Source of the DNA: Lachnospiraceae bacterium
GTDB lineage: Bacteria > Bacillota > Clostridia > Lachnospirales > Lachnospiraceae
Direction: 5' to 3'
Assembly (NCBI GenBank): GCA_021628825.1
Contig: JAJXRY010000001.1
Location: 1,880,001 to 1,944,000 of the forward strand
DNA: 64,000 bases
Part shown: positions 9,014 through 18,563 of the stretch, one piece after another
Numbering within the stretch: the first letter of the stretch is position 1
How the letters are laid out: each line of letters begins with the position of its first letter
The notes under the pieces: generated by a model
The model's input: the letters and a program-made list of their open reading frames with translations, nothing else
Told to the model about the DNA's origin: nothing
Databases searched by the model: none
Position numbers and translations under genes: made by a program

Positions 9014-9030
9014 GCGATTTTGTTCAATCG
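9014..9030 (-). repeat. Right terminal inverted repeat of the right element
   Basis: GCGATTTTGTTCAATCG is the exact complement of 6515-6531. A further hairpin CTCCA/TGGAG sits just inside it (near 8990-9010). Confidence 0.75.
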
Positions 9031-9447
9031 GTAAAAATCGGTGTGCAGTCCAGAGAAAAGGGCAGCTATCAAAAGATGGTAAGCTGTTTTTTTCTCTGTC
9101 CTGACGCCGATTGTTCACGTATCAATTTGTTAATTTGTTTTATTATAGCACATGTAACCCCCTTCACAATAAAAAAAGAGCAACCGAATTATCTCGATCA
9201 CTCTCTGTTCATTACTTCCATGATAATAATATCATAACTTCCTTTTCAAAAAAAGTCTCAATACCGTAGTCAAACCGTAGTCATTCCGTATATATTTGTA
9301 ACTTTTTTTGTAAGTTGTTTTTTTCTGTCCACCATAATAATATCAACTCTTATTTGAAAAAAAGAAAAGGATAGAACATACCGTTTTCCCCATAAGCTTA
9401 CCACTCGTCACATTTCAGGTGCTTACCACTCAGACTTACCACTTTTC
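9031..9447. other. 417-bp intergenic block, no convincing gene, short repeats
   Basis: This lies between the mobile element and rlmI. I find no coding frame with family character. It holds an 11-bp tandem repeat and a cluster of AGTGGTAAG words (separate entries) and several poly-T/poly-A tracts. Confidence 0.6.
9263..9290. repeat. 11-bp tandem repeat, about 2.5 copies
   Basis: ACCGTAGTCAA, ACCGTAGTCAT and TCCGTA follow one another with exact 11-bp period, that is, one helical turn. This is a possible protein-binding array. Confidence 0.6.
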
Positions 9448-9455
9448 TTACCACT
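9397..9455 (-). repeat. Four copies of AGTGGTAAG
   Basis: CTTACCACT on the plus strand starts at 9397, 9422, 9435 and 9447 (spacings 25, 13, 12). The copies are identical over nine bases. The last overlaps the stop codon of the small frame at 9448-9564. Iteron-like or regulator-binding sites are possible. Confidence 0.6.
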
Positions 9456-9564
9456 TTGAATCACGGTTTTGTGATATTTTACGATACTTTACGAGGTTTT
9501 CTCTGTAAACATCAAATGCCGTTAATCCCTTATAAATCAAGCATTCCCGCCACTTTCCAGTCAT
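9448..9564 (-). CDS. Possible 38-residue protein translationally coupled to rlmI
   Basis: The ATG shares its first base with the rlmI stop (TAATG), an arrangement typical of coupled translation. The peptide starts MTGKWRECLIYKGL and ends ISQNRDSKW; it is hydrophilic and basic, without membrane segment or recognised domain. It may be a real small protein or the tail of a decayed gene. No family is recognised. Confidence 0.3.
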   Translation of the reverse strand: MTGKWRECLIYKGLTAFDVYRENLVKYRKISQNRDSKW

Positions 9565-10767
9565 TACTTTTCATCAACCACCTGGAAGATGTAGAACTTC
9601 AAATAGTACGATTCATCCGCCGCCCATAAAATCGGATGATCCGGTGCCTGGGTACGGAATTCCACCTGACGCAGACGCTTATGCACATTACGGGCCGCCT
9701 GTCCGATCGTTTCAGTAAACAGCTCGTAGGTCATGAAGTGGGAGCAGGAACAGGTTGCAAGGAAACCACCATCTTTCACAAGCTTCATGCCGCGCAGATT
9801 AATTTCACGATATCCTTTGATGGCATTTTTCACAGAGTTTCTTGACTTCGTAAATGCCGGTGGATCCAGAATCACTACATCGTATTTCTCTCCCTGCTTT
9901 TCCAACTCGGGCAGAATCTCGAATACATCACGGCAGATAAATTTCGCCCTATCCTGCACACCGTTCAGTTCTGCGTTTTTCACAGCCTGTGCAACAGCAG
10001 GCTCCGATGCATCCACACCGGTAACCTCTCTTGCTCCGGCAACTGCCGCATTCAGCGCAAAGGATCCGGTATGGGTAAAGCAGTCGAGGACTCTGGCATC
10101 TTTGCACAGCTTCTGAATTGCCAGACGATTGTATTTCTGATCAAGGAAAAATCCGGTCTTCTGTCCGTCCTTTACATCAACAAGATACTTCACGCCATTT
10201 TCCTCGATCTGTACGTTGGTGTCGAACTCCTCGGAGAGAAAGCCCTTGATCCGTTCCATACCTTCATTGAGCCGTACCTTCGCATCACTCCGCTCATAGA
10301 CACCGCGGATCTCGATGCCGCCCTTACGAAGCTCCTCCTTCAGCAGATCGACAATTTCCAGCTTAAACCGGTCAATTCCAAGTGCCAGTGACTCTACCAC
10401 CAGCACATCCGAAAACTTGTCAATCACAAGTCCCGGTAAAAAAATCTGCCTCACCGAAAATCACACGGCAGCTTCCGGTATCGACAGTTTTCTTCCGATA
10501 TTCCCATGCGGTCTTCACGCGTTCTCTTAAAAATTCGTGGTCGATTTCCTGATGGACATTTCTCGTCATCAGACGGATGCGGATCCTGGAATTCTGATTA
10601 ATGAAGCCTCTTCCCATCGGATAGCCATCAAAATCATGTACAGTCACGATGCTTCCATTCTCAAATCTTCCGGTGATGCTCTCAATTTCATTATCAAAAA
10701 CCCACATGCCGCCGGCTTTCAATGTCCGGCCTTCGCCCTTTTTCAAAGTTACTATGGTTTCACTCAT
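9564..10767 (-). CDS. rlmI: Class I SAM-dependent rRNA (cytosine-5) methyltransferase, RlmI type (one frameshift)
   Basis: The family methylates a cytosine of 23S rRNA using S-adenosylmethionine. The N-terminus (10420-10767) is a PUA-like RNA-binding domain with KKGEGRTLKAGGMWVFDNEI. The C-terminal part has a linker barrel and a Rossmann methyltransferase domain with VLDCFTHTGSFALNAA (SAM loop), the catalytic DPPAFTKSR motif and CSCSH. The two parts join cleanly if the run of seven A at 10438-10444 is changed by one base, giving about 400 residues, the normal length. The exact target base is inferred from E. coli RlmI; the Firmicute orthologue is often called YwbD. Confidence 0.85.
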
Positions 10768-10815
10768 TGCATCAACTCCCTTCCACTGACAAAATCTGTT
10801 GCCAGCCTTTCGCTT

Positions 10816-12811
10816 TTAGCAGCTTAACATACGGATATGGGATTCGATCGTGAAGTCTTTCGTTTCGCCATCATCCAGATAGTACTCGTACGGTTTGATC
10901 TCTTCTCCAAAGGAATACAGCGTCAGGTCTTCAAAATCAACATCTTCGACACACTTTCCGCCTTTTGCCACCGGGAACAGATATCCTTCCCTTAGGAAAA
11001 CATGCACAGTTCCCATCGGCATTTCCACATACGAAAAAGCCTTTTTCGTATACCTCTCCTTCTTCCACAATACCGTTTTTAAAAATGAACTGCTTCATTC
11101 TTTCCGGGAAATATACGACTCTGCCCGACATATTCTGCTCGCAGACCGGTGCCACCATGACATTTTCGCCGATAAAAAGCTGATCCTCCACCTGTCTTGC
11201 CAATGCATCCTCACCATAAAGGAACGCTAACGGATTAAACATCATCGTATTACGCAATGCTGCCTTCATATATTCGCTGTAAATATATGGAAGAATCTGA
11301 TAACGCACACCGATTACATCCGCAAATTTCTCCACATGGGAGAAACAGTATACCTCCTGTCTCCTGGTTCCTCTTGCCGAATGATTCCGTAAAAGTGGCG
11401 TAAACACTGCAAATTCCAGCCAACGTAACACCAGATCTTCAGTTGCATCTGCCCCGAATCCACCGACATCTGCTCCGGTATACAGGAAACCGCACATATT
11501 TAAGGAGGGCATCATTTTCACATTCATTTTCAAATGAGACCACCTGGAAGCATTGTCTCCCTGCCAGATTCCTCCAAACCGGTGCATTCCGATATAAGAT
11601 GCCCTGGAGAATAACAGAATTCTCTTTTCCGGCACATAACGCTCAAACGCCTCGGAAGCAGATCTCGTCATATAATAGCCAAACAGGTTATGTACCTGAT
11701 CGTGGCGGTAACGCTTTCCTTTATAATTATGATAAAACGAAGCATAATCCTCCGGATTATTGCAGATGCCTCCAATCATTCCTGTCATTTCGAAAAAGGT
11801 ATTCACGTCAAGGTTCATCTTCTTATAGTCTTCCATTTTCTCAAAGACCTCTTTCAGATGCTTTTCGGAATAAAAAATTGCCGGTTCATTCATATCGTTC
11901 CAAAAGCCGTCAATTCCCTTGTCGATCAGAATCCGGTACTTATCACCAAACCACTGTCTTGCCTTGTCATCAAGCATATCCGGAAAGCAGCATTTCCCGG
12001 GCCATACCCCGATAATGAAATCTTCTCCGTTTTCATCCTTGCAGAAGTATCCGTTCGCTTTGCCTTCTTCATAAACGTCATAACCGTCTTCCTTTTTTAC
12101 ACCACCATCAATAATGGGAACGAGATGAATGTTCTCCTTCCTCATTTCTTCGACAAGCTCTTCAAAATCAGCGAAGCTGTCCCGGTTAATCGTGAAGTCC
12201 TTATACCGTTCCATATAATCAATATCGAGATAGATACTGTCAATGGGAATGTTATGCTTTTTATATTCCGCTGCCACCTCACGCACTTCATCCGCTGTAT
12301 CATAACTCCACCGGCTCTGTCCATAGCCAAATGCCCATCGGGGTGCAATATAACTTCTTCCGATCAGTTCACGGAATTCCTTCACTACATCCCTGTAGGA
12401 AGCTGCCTCAATCAGATAAATTTTACAGTTCTCCTCTTCCATGGAAATGCTAAGGTCATCAATGTCGGTATAACCAATATCGAAGGTCGCCCTGCCCGGC
12501 GTGTCCACAAACAAGCCATAGGTTTCATGTACTCCGTCACCCACCATAATAAAGTTGTGTGCTCCGTACAGTGAATTAGTATTCTCGCAGTGATTCGGAT
12601 TATCGCTGCAGTTGCTGATATAACGCCATCCCCTCTTATTGATGCCACGCACATTTTCTCCAAGCCCATACACGATTTCATCCTCTTTCAAGGAATAATG
12701 AAAACCGTCTTCTTTTTTCTGAAAAACGCCATCGCTCCATGCAGAGGATGCGAGCTCCTTTACCACAGCATCCGTCTCAATCGGTTCTCCAAAGATATAT
12801 TTCCTTACCAT
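10816..12811 (-). CDS. GH31 alpha-glucosidase/xylosidase-like glycosidase (one frameshift)
   Basis: This is an intracellular retaining glycoside hydrolase of family 31, about 665 residues, with no signal peptide. The N-terminal beta-sandwich (YGLGENVRGINKRG) is followed by the catalytic barrel: substrate loop GYGQSRWSYD, nucleophile Asp in GFWNDMNEPAIFY, acid/base Asp in IWQGDNASRW, then TPLLRNHSARG. The last 85 residues (MGTVHVFLREGYL onward) are in another frame because of a one-base change near 11035. The start is the ATG at 12811 with AGGACAGGA upstream. It probably acts on alpha-glucosides; alpha-xylosidase activity cannot be excluded. Confidence 0.85.
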
Positions 12812-12895
12812 TGTTCCTGTCCTGACCAACCTTTCATTTAATGAATATGAAGAGACCTGTCACCGTCTCCTCTGTGATATATTTTACTCTGAAAA

Positions 12896-13182
12896 TTAAC
12901 CGTACAACGGTCCGTAAGCCTTGCATGCTGCCATGTCCGCAGCTTCGGTATCCCTGGTTCCAAAACTTCCCCATGCATGCGGGCGGAAGATCCTCTCTTC
13001 TTCCACGTTGTGCATAACAACCGGAATTCGAAGCATGGAAGCCAGCGTAATAAGGTCTGCACCCATGCATCCTTCAAGGCTTCCACTTACTCCTTCACAT
13101 TGATTTTGGAAAGAAACTCCGGATTCCAGTCATCAATATGCATGTCCATTAAGTTTCGTCTGTAGTTTCCTTTAATCCACAT
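12896..13182 (-). pseudogene. Glycosidase-like gene remnant with internal deletion
   Basis: From an ATG at 13182 with GGGAGGG upstream one reads 31 residues starting MWIKGNYRRNLMDMHIDDW, which resemble the N-terminus of a glycosidase-like family I associate with DMHIDDWN starts, then VEALKDAWVQT in a second frame. After that, a different frame gives ITLASMLRIPVVMHNV and FRPHAWGSFGTRDTEAAD ending at 12896. The first part would normally be followed by several hundred residues, so this looks like a large deletion joining two ends. It sits directly upstream of the GH31 gene and on the same strand. Confidence 0.45.
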
Positions 13183-13245
13183 ATTCTGCCCTCCCAATGA
13201 GCGGTTTTTATTTAATTATATTCTATCCCCGTAATGTGTTGAAAA

Positions 13246-13308
13246 ACAAGAAAAAAATAAGGACAAACCGTCTCGGATTTTTTTGTTATTTTTCCGATTG
13301 GTTTATCC
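13246..13308 (-). terminator. Terminator of the five-repeat protein gene
   Basis: The arms GGATAAACCAATCGGA and TCCGAGACGGTTTGTCC pair with a small bulge around an A/T-rich loop. On the minus strand they are followed by TTATTTTTTTC. This is the position expected for the end of the transcript from 14639. Confidence 0.65.
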
Positions 13309-13370
13309 CTATTCTTATTTATTATAATAATATGGGAATCTGACACATCCCATATTACCTTTTATCGGTT

Positions 13371-14639
13371 TTATGCAGTAATATCCAGTGCATGCCAGTA
13401 CTCGTCATTTCCGGATCCGCAGGTTACGGTAAGCTTCTTTCCAACAACAAAAACCTTGCAGTTGTTGACACTTCTTAATGCATCCAGCTTTAATTCCATC
13501 GTTCCACCATTGGTGTCAAGGAACAAAACCTTTTCTGTAGACTTACCGGAAACTGTTCCGGTTACGGTAATCGTTGCAGAGGTGTTCACAGATGCAGAAC
13601 TGCTGCCACGTTCCCCGGTCAGGGTAGAAGCATGCCAGTAACCGTCATTTCCGTTATATCCTCCAACAGTCATCCTGTTTCCTGCAACTGTTACCAATCC
13701 GTTGATCGTGTTGGCATTGCTGTCAATCTTAAATTCCATGGTACCATCCTTAGTGTCAAGGAACAGGACGCTTTCTGTTGTCTTACCGGAAACCGTACCC
13801 GTAAAAGTATTGGTCACCGTACCTGTGGTATTGCTGTTATTTCCACCTGTCGTTGTACCTTCTGCAACACGGTTTGCATGAAGGTACGCATCACCTCCAC
13901 GATAAAACCATACCGTCAGCTTCGTTCCGGTTGTCTTCCATTTACCATTCGTGGTATCAGCATTTCCATCAATCTTAAATTCCATCGTTCCGTCCTTGGT
14001 ATCAAGAAACAGGACATCACTTGTGGTCTTGCCGGAAACCGTACCATTTACATAGGTTCCACCCATGCTGCTACTACTGTTATTCTGGGTATTGGACGCA
14101 TCTGCAATCGAAATCGCATGCATATAGGCATCGGAACCACGTGCACAGGTAATGTTATACTTTCTGTTGGCTACCAGTACGGAACATCCGTTGATGTTGG
14201 TCGTCTGGTCGTACTTAATCTGCATCTCGCCCTGTGCGGTATCCACATAAAGGACATCGCCATTTGTCTTATCACTGATCGTTCCTGTTATGACAGAGGT
14301 CTTGGAAGTATCAATGGTAATTCCAACAGCTGCTCCGTTATAAGTAATCTTGGTTGCATGCCAGTAACCGTCTGAGCCATGCGAAATTGCTACAGAAAGC
14401 TTTGTTTCCGGCAGAAGAATTCTCGCCTCACTGACATCGGTACTGCTGTCAATCTTAATCTCCATCTTGCCATCCTTCGTGGATAACATTAAAAGCTCTG
14501 CTGTCGTTCCGGATGCAACCGTTCCCTGTACATTTGCAGTTTCTGCTGCATATACCTCTGTCTGTAAAAGCGGTGCCAACAGCATTGTCACTGCCAGACA
14601 CATTGCCAGACAGTTTCTCCATCCTGTCCATTTCTTCAT
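13371..14639 (-). CDS. Secreted protein made of five tandem repeats of about 77 residues
   Basis: 422 residues. A signal peptide is evident: Lys near the N-terminus, hydrophobic core CLAMCLAVTMLLAPLL, cleavage near VYAAE. The mature part is five repeats, each starting like GTVSGKTTSDVLFLDTKDG, continuing TMEFKID, and ending in a G(S/N)D-Y-(W/M/L)-HA signature. Linkers after repeats 2, 3 and 4 are rich in Ser, Thr, Asn and Gly. Residues alternate hydrophobic and polar, suggesting beta-strands. No sortase motif, SLH domain or catalytic motif is visible. Ribosome site AGGAGGGG precedes the ATG. Family not recognised; a surface or secreted binding protein is plausible. Confidence 0.8.
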   Translation of the reverse strand: MKKWTGWRNCLAMCLAVTMLLAPLLQTEVYAAETANVQGTVASGTTAELLMLSTKDGKMEIKIDSSTDVSEARILLPETKLSVAISHGSDGYWHATKITYNGAAVGITIDTSKTSVITGTISDKTNGDVLYVDTAQGEMQIKYDQTTNINGCSVLVANRKYNITCARGSDAYMHAISIADASNTQNNSSSSMGGTYVNGTVSGKTTSDVLFLDTKDGTMEFKIDGNADTTNGKWKTTGTKLTVWFYRGGDAYLHANRVAEGTTTGGNNSNTTGTVTNTFTGTVSGKTTESVLFLDTKDGTMEFKIDSNANTINGLVTVAGNRMTVGGYNGNDGYWHASTLTGERGSSSASVNTSATITVTGTVSGKSTEKVLFLDTNGGTMELKLDALRSVNNCKVFVVGKKLTVTCGSGNDEYWHALDITA

Positions 14640-14740
14640 CGTAAATACCCCTCCTATAATCTGTCGATCATCAACTTTGTTGTAGTGGTTTTCATAATAT
14701 TTCCCTTATGTAAACCATCCTACATCATAACACTAAAAAA

Positions 14741-14782
14741 AGCAACTTTTTTCCACATCTTGTAGAAAAAGGCTGCTTTTGG
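14741..14782 (-). terminator. Terminator of the radical SAM gene
   Basis: On the minus strand AAAGCAGCCTTTTTC pairs with GAAAAAAGTTGCTTT around an 11-base loop and is followed by further T residues. Confidence 0.6.
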
Positions 14783-14911
14783 TTGTCATATATATGACAA
14801 AATGATCCGGTGAATCATTTTCGAGTTCACATAAGATATTGAATTATCCACACATTACTGAAGCTCTTTATAAAACTGATACAATAGAAAATCTATTACA
14901 CACCGGTCGTA

Positions 14912-15841
14912 TCAAAATCCGGAATGAAGCTCTCCTTCGCCACATCTCCCTCCTGGATAAAAAGCATTGGTAATGCCAAGCTGCAATGCATAATCCACCA
15001 CCTGCTCATACTCCCGTGTGGTTACCTTACGCATGAGCTGCGGCTCCTGCTGTGCGGCCTCCTCCAGTTCCTTCTGATTTCCGCTGTGCGAAGTAAGCTG
15101 TAGCATCGGCGTGTACTGGTTCATCAGACTGATATAAATCTTATCTCCATAGGTTTCCCACAAATACCGCAAAACAGCTTTCGCATTTTTCTTATGTCCC
15201 GGCAGCAGTAAATGCCGGACAATTACCCCTCTCTGCATCATTCCCTCTTCATTAAAAAGAGGTTCTCCTGTTATTTTCACCATCTGTTCTAACGCGCGCT
15301 TCGCCACCTCCGGATAATCCCCTGCATGGGAAAGCCTCCCTGCCAGTTCTCCATCCATATATTTGAAGTCCGTAAGAAAAATGTCCACCAGACCCTCTAA
15401 TGCTGCAATCACATCGGCCTTTTCATATCCGCTTCCATTGTACACAACCGGAATACAAAGTCCCTGCTCCTTTGCCTTGAGAAGCGCCCATACAATATCC
15501 GGCAGATCATGATCCGGCGTCACCAGATTGATATTGGCTGCTCCCTGTGCCTGCAGCTCCAGAAAGATTTCTGACAGCCTCTCCCTGCTGATTTCCTTTC
15601 CTCTTGTACCGGCTGCAATATCAAAGTTCTGACAATAGACACACCTTAAATTACATCCCGAAAAAAACACGGCGCCCGAACCCCTTTTTCCGGAAATACA
15701 TGGTTCCTCCCACATATGTAAGGCCGCTCTTGCCACCCGCAGTGTCCCATCCATCTGACAAAACCCGGTCTGTCCTTCCTTCCGGTTCACCCCGCACTCT
15801 CTCGGACAAAGCCTGCATTCTTCATAAGCTTTTTCAAACAT
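14912..15841 (-). CDS. Radical SAM protein, PflA-like (COG1313 type)
   Basis: About 309 residues, cytoplasmic. An N-terminal cysteine motif CRLCPRECGVNR is followed by the radical-SAM cluster motif CNLRCVYCQN (CxxxCxxC form), then NLVTPDHDLPDIVWAL and the TIM-barrel strands. The C-terminus has TNAFYPGGRCGEGE. The subfamily is usually named putative pyruvate formate-lyase activating enzyme (PflX-like), but no glycyl-radical enzyme gene lies next to it, so the target is unknown. The frame is open further upstream to 15907; I chose the ATG at 15841 because GGGGAGA precedes it and the family motif follows at once. Confidence 0.8.
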   Translation of the reverse strand: MFEKAYEECRLCPRECGVNRKEGQTGFCQMDGTLRVARAALHMWEEPCISGKRGSGAVFFSGCNLRCVYCQNFDIAAGTRGKEISRERLSEIFLELQAQGAANINLVTPDHDLPDIVWALLKAKEQGLCIPVVYNGSGYEKADVIAALEGLVDIFLTDFKYMDGELAGRLSHAGDYPEVAKRALEQMVKITGEPLFNEEGMMQRGVIVRHLLLPGHKKNAKAVLRYLWETYGDKIYISLMNQYTPMLQLTSHSGNQKELEEAAQQEPQLMRKVTTREYEQVVDYALQLGITNAFYPGGRCGEGELHSGF

Positions 15842-16001
15842 ATCATATCTCCCCTGTTCTTCGTTTCTTTTATAATTTTTCATCTTCGTAACCATACATA
15901 CGTGCACTGTCCGTCATAATTGCAACCGCCTGCCAGGTACGAGTAAACCGTAACTATTTTTCTATCTATTCCCCTTCCAAATATGTTATACTTAATTAAA
16001 A

Positions 16002-16019
16002 TATACCATAAGTGGTATA
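16002..16019. promoter_or_regulatory. Palindrome upstream of mutS2
   Basis: TATACCA and TGGTATA flank TAAG, 67 bases before the start codon and just after a TATACT-like -10 word. This could be an operator. No matching regulator is identified. Confidence 0.3.
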
Positions 16020-16085
16020 CTTGTCCATTTTAATGGAACAAAACCACTGTACTCACCCAAATGTCAAGGAGTTAAACATTATTTT

Positions 16086-18470
16086 ATGAACACCAAAGTT
16101 TTACACACCCTGGAATACGACAAAATTATTCAATTACTCATAGACAAAGCAACCTCCAATCCTGGGCGGGAGCTGTGCCGCAGGCTTATTCCTTCCACGG
16201 ATTTATCTGCGATTGAGGAAGCCCAGCAGGAAACGGGCGATGCGCTCTCCATGCTGCTTACGAAGGGCTCTACTTCCTTTGGCGGCAACAAGGATCTGCA
16301 GTTTGCCATCAAGAGTCTGGAGATCGGCTCCGCCCTCTCCATCCCGGAGCTTCTCGGCATCGCAGGTCTTCTCCAGAATACCGCCCGCATCAAATCCTAT
16401 GGACGCAAAGCCCGCGAGGAGGATGCCGATACCTCGTTAACACCCTATTTTGCAGCGTTGGAACCGCTTACCAGAGTATCGGAGGAAATCAGCCGCTGTA
16501 TTCTGTCCGAAGAGGAAATTGCAGACGATGCCAGTCCGAAGCTGAAATCCATCCGCCGTTCCATTGTCTTAACCGGAGACAAAATTCACTCCCAGCTGAA
16601 CAGCATGGTGAACGGCTCCTACCGAACCTACCTGCAGGACAACGTTATTACGATGCGTAACGACCGCTACTGTATTCCTGTCAAGGCAGAATATAAGGGA
16701 CAGGTCAGAGGTATGGTACATGATCAGTCCTCGACCGGTTCTACCTTTTTCATTGAACCGGAGGCCATCGTTAACCTCAACAATCAATTGAAAGAGCTTT
16801 CCATTCAGGAAAAGGAAGAGATCGAAGCCATTCTCTTTTCCTTAAGTCAGCTCTGCGCCGAACACACGGAAGAGCTTGCTCGCAACCAGCATCTGATGAC
16901 ACAGCTTGACTTTATTTTTGCCAAGGCTTCCCTTGCACTTGACTTAAATGCAACGAAGCCGGTTTTTAATACCGATCACTATATCCAGATCCGGAAAGGA
17001 CGTCATCCGCTCCTTCCTTCGAAAAAGGTAGTTCCGATTGATATCCATCTCGGAAAGGATTTTGACCTTCTGGTCATCACCGGCCCCAATACCGGTGGTA
17101 AAACCGTAAGCTTAAAAACCATCGGACTGTTTACCCTCATGGGTCAGGCAGGTCTTCACATCCCTGCGCTCGACCGCAGCGAGCTATCTATTTTTACAGA
17201 AGTATTTGCAGATATCGGTGACGAGCAGAGCATTGAGCAGAGTCTCAGTACCTTCTCCTCCCATATGACCAGCATTGTTTCCATCCTGCAGAAAGCCGAT
17301 GCCGATTCACTGTGCCTGTTTGATGAACTGGGTGCAGGAACCGATCCGACCGAAGGTGCCGCCCTTGCAATTGCAGTTCTGAACTACCTGCATGAGCGCG
17401 GAATCCGCACGGTTGCCACTACCCATTACAGTGAGCTTAAGGTCTATGCACTTTCTACCGATTTTGTGGAGAACGCCTGCTGTGAATTTAACGTAGATAC
17501 CCTTTCTCCGACCTACCGCCTGTTAATCGGCGTTCCCGGAAAAAGTAATGCCTTCGCGATTTCCAAAAAGCTCGGGCTTCCCGATCATATCATCGAAGCT
17601 GCCACCGCACAGATCGGTACACAGGATAAAAGCTTTGAGGATCTGCTCTCCGATCTTGAGGAAAGCAGGATCACCATTGAGAAGGAACGCCGCGAGATTG
17701 CTTCTTATAAGGAAGAAATCAAAGCACTCCGCGAAAAGCTGCAGCAGAAGAACGAAAAAAATTGATATGGCAAAGGACCGCATCTTACGTGAAGCCAATG
17801 AACAGGCCCGTGAGATCCTGCAGGATGCCAAAGGAAACGGCCGATGAAACCATCCGGATTTTTCCAGAAAGCCGGTCCCAATGTTTCTCTGAAAACGCTG
17901 GAAAAGGAGCGTGAAAAGCTCCGAGGTGAAATCGGTAAGAAGAACGACAAACTGGCACTGAAAACGGCTCCCACCAGATCCGGAAAAAAGGTCAGGGCTG
18001 AGGACCTCAAACTCGGTGACACCGTGAAAATCCTCTCCATGGGACTTGTCGGAACCGTCAGCACGCTTCCGGATCACAAAGGAAATCTGTTCATACAGTG
18101 CGGTATCATGCGCTCCCAGACAAATATCAAGGATCTTGCTTACGGGGAAGCCAAAGCAGAGCCTGAAAAACCGGTTTTACAAAGAAGCCATACCGGAAGT
18201 GTGAAGATGTCCAAATCCATGCACGTTTCCGCTGAAATCAATCTTCTTGGCAAAACCGTGGACGAAGCGCTTGCCGAGCTTGATAAATATCTGGATGATG
18301 CCTACCTTGCCCATCTTCCTTCCGTCCGTGTCGTACACGGCAAGGGAACCGGTGCTCTCCGCAGTGCCGTGCAGAGCCATTTAAAGCGCATTAAATATGT
18401 AAAGAGCTACCGGCTGGGGGAATATGGAGAAGGAGATGCCGGTGTGACCATCGTCACCTTTAAGGAATAA
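16086..18470 (+). CDS. mutS2: MutS2 ATPase/endonuclease (two frameshifts)
   Basis: MutS2 proteins bind branched DNA or collided ribosomes and contain a MutS ATPase core plus a C-terminal Smr nuclease domain. The core and ATPase run from 16086 to 17765 with Walker A GPNTGGKTVSLKT and LFDELGAGTDPTEG. A coiled-coil linker (17760-17930) is broken twice: a run of seven A at 17755-17761 and an extra A near 17834. The Smr domain (INLLGKTVDEALAELD, VVHGKGTGALR) ends at 18470. With both bases corrected the protein has about 793 residues, the normal length. Whether its main role is recombination control or ribosome rescue is unsettled. Confidence 0.9.
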
Positions 18471-18563
18471 CGTTAAAATTACAAAACAATTGGAACTATT
18501 TATTTTTAATGGTTTGTCAAAAAAATTATGAGATGAATCATTTCAGGAAAGGTAGAATAATAT

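Larger units (their letters stand above)
6515..9030 (+). mobile_element. Right copy of the tyrosine recombinase + IS91-like transposase element, complete
   Basis: The element is 2516 bp and bounded by 17-bp perfect inverted repeats. Its order is terminal repeat, terminator-like hairpin, ribosome-site stem, tyrosine recombinase, overlapping HUH-type transposase, then a 200-bp tail with two small hairpins (near 8860-8895 and 8985-9010). I see no obvious target duplication. Some IS91-group elements are known to carry an accompanying tyrosine recombinase (recollection, not checked); classical IS91 elements lack terminal inverted repeats, so this one may be a distinct group. Confidence 0.8.

Noticed and set aside
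9397..9455. Short repeats considered as a CRISPR array
   Set aside because: Units are nine bases with irregular 3-16 base gaps; no 28-36 base repeats, spacers or cas genes.
11690..12574. 294-codon plus-strand open frame
   Set aside because: It is antisense to the GH31 gene, whose catalytic motifs are clear; the plus-strand product has no family character.
13632..14375. 247-codon plus-strand frame rich in Cys/Ile
   Set aside because: Antisense to the five-repeat protein; its apparent repeats only mirror the repeats of the true gene.
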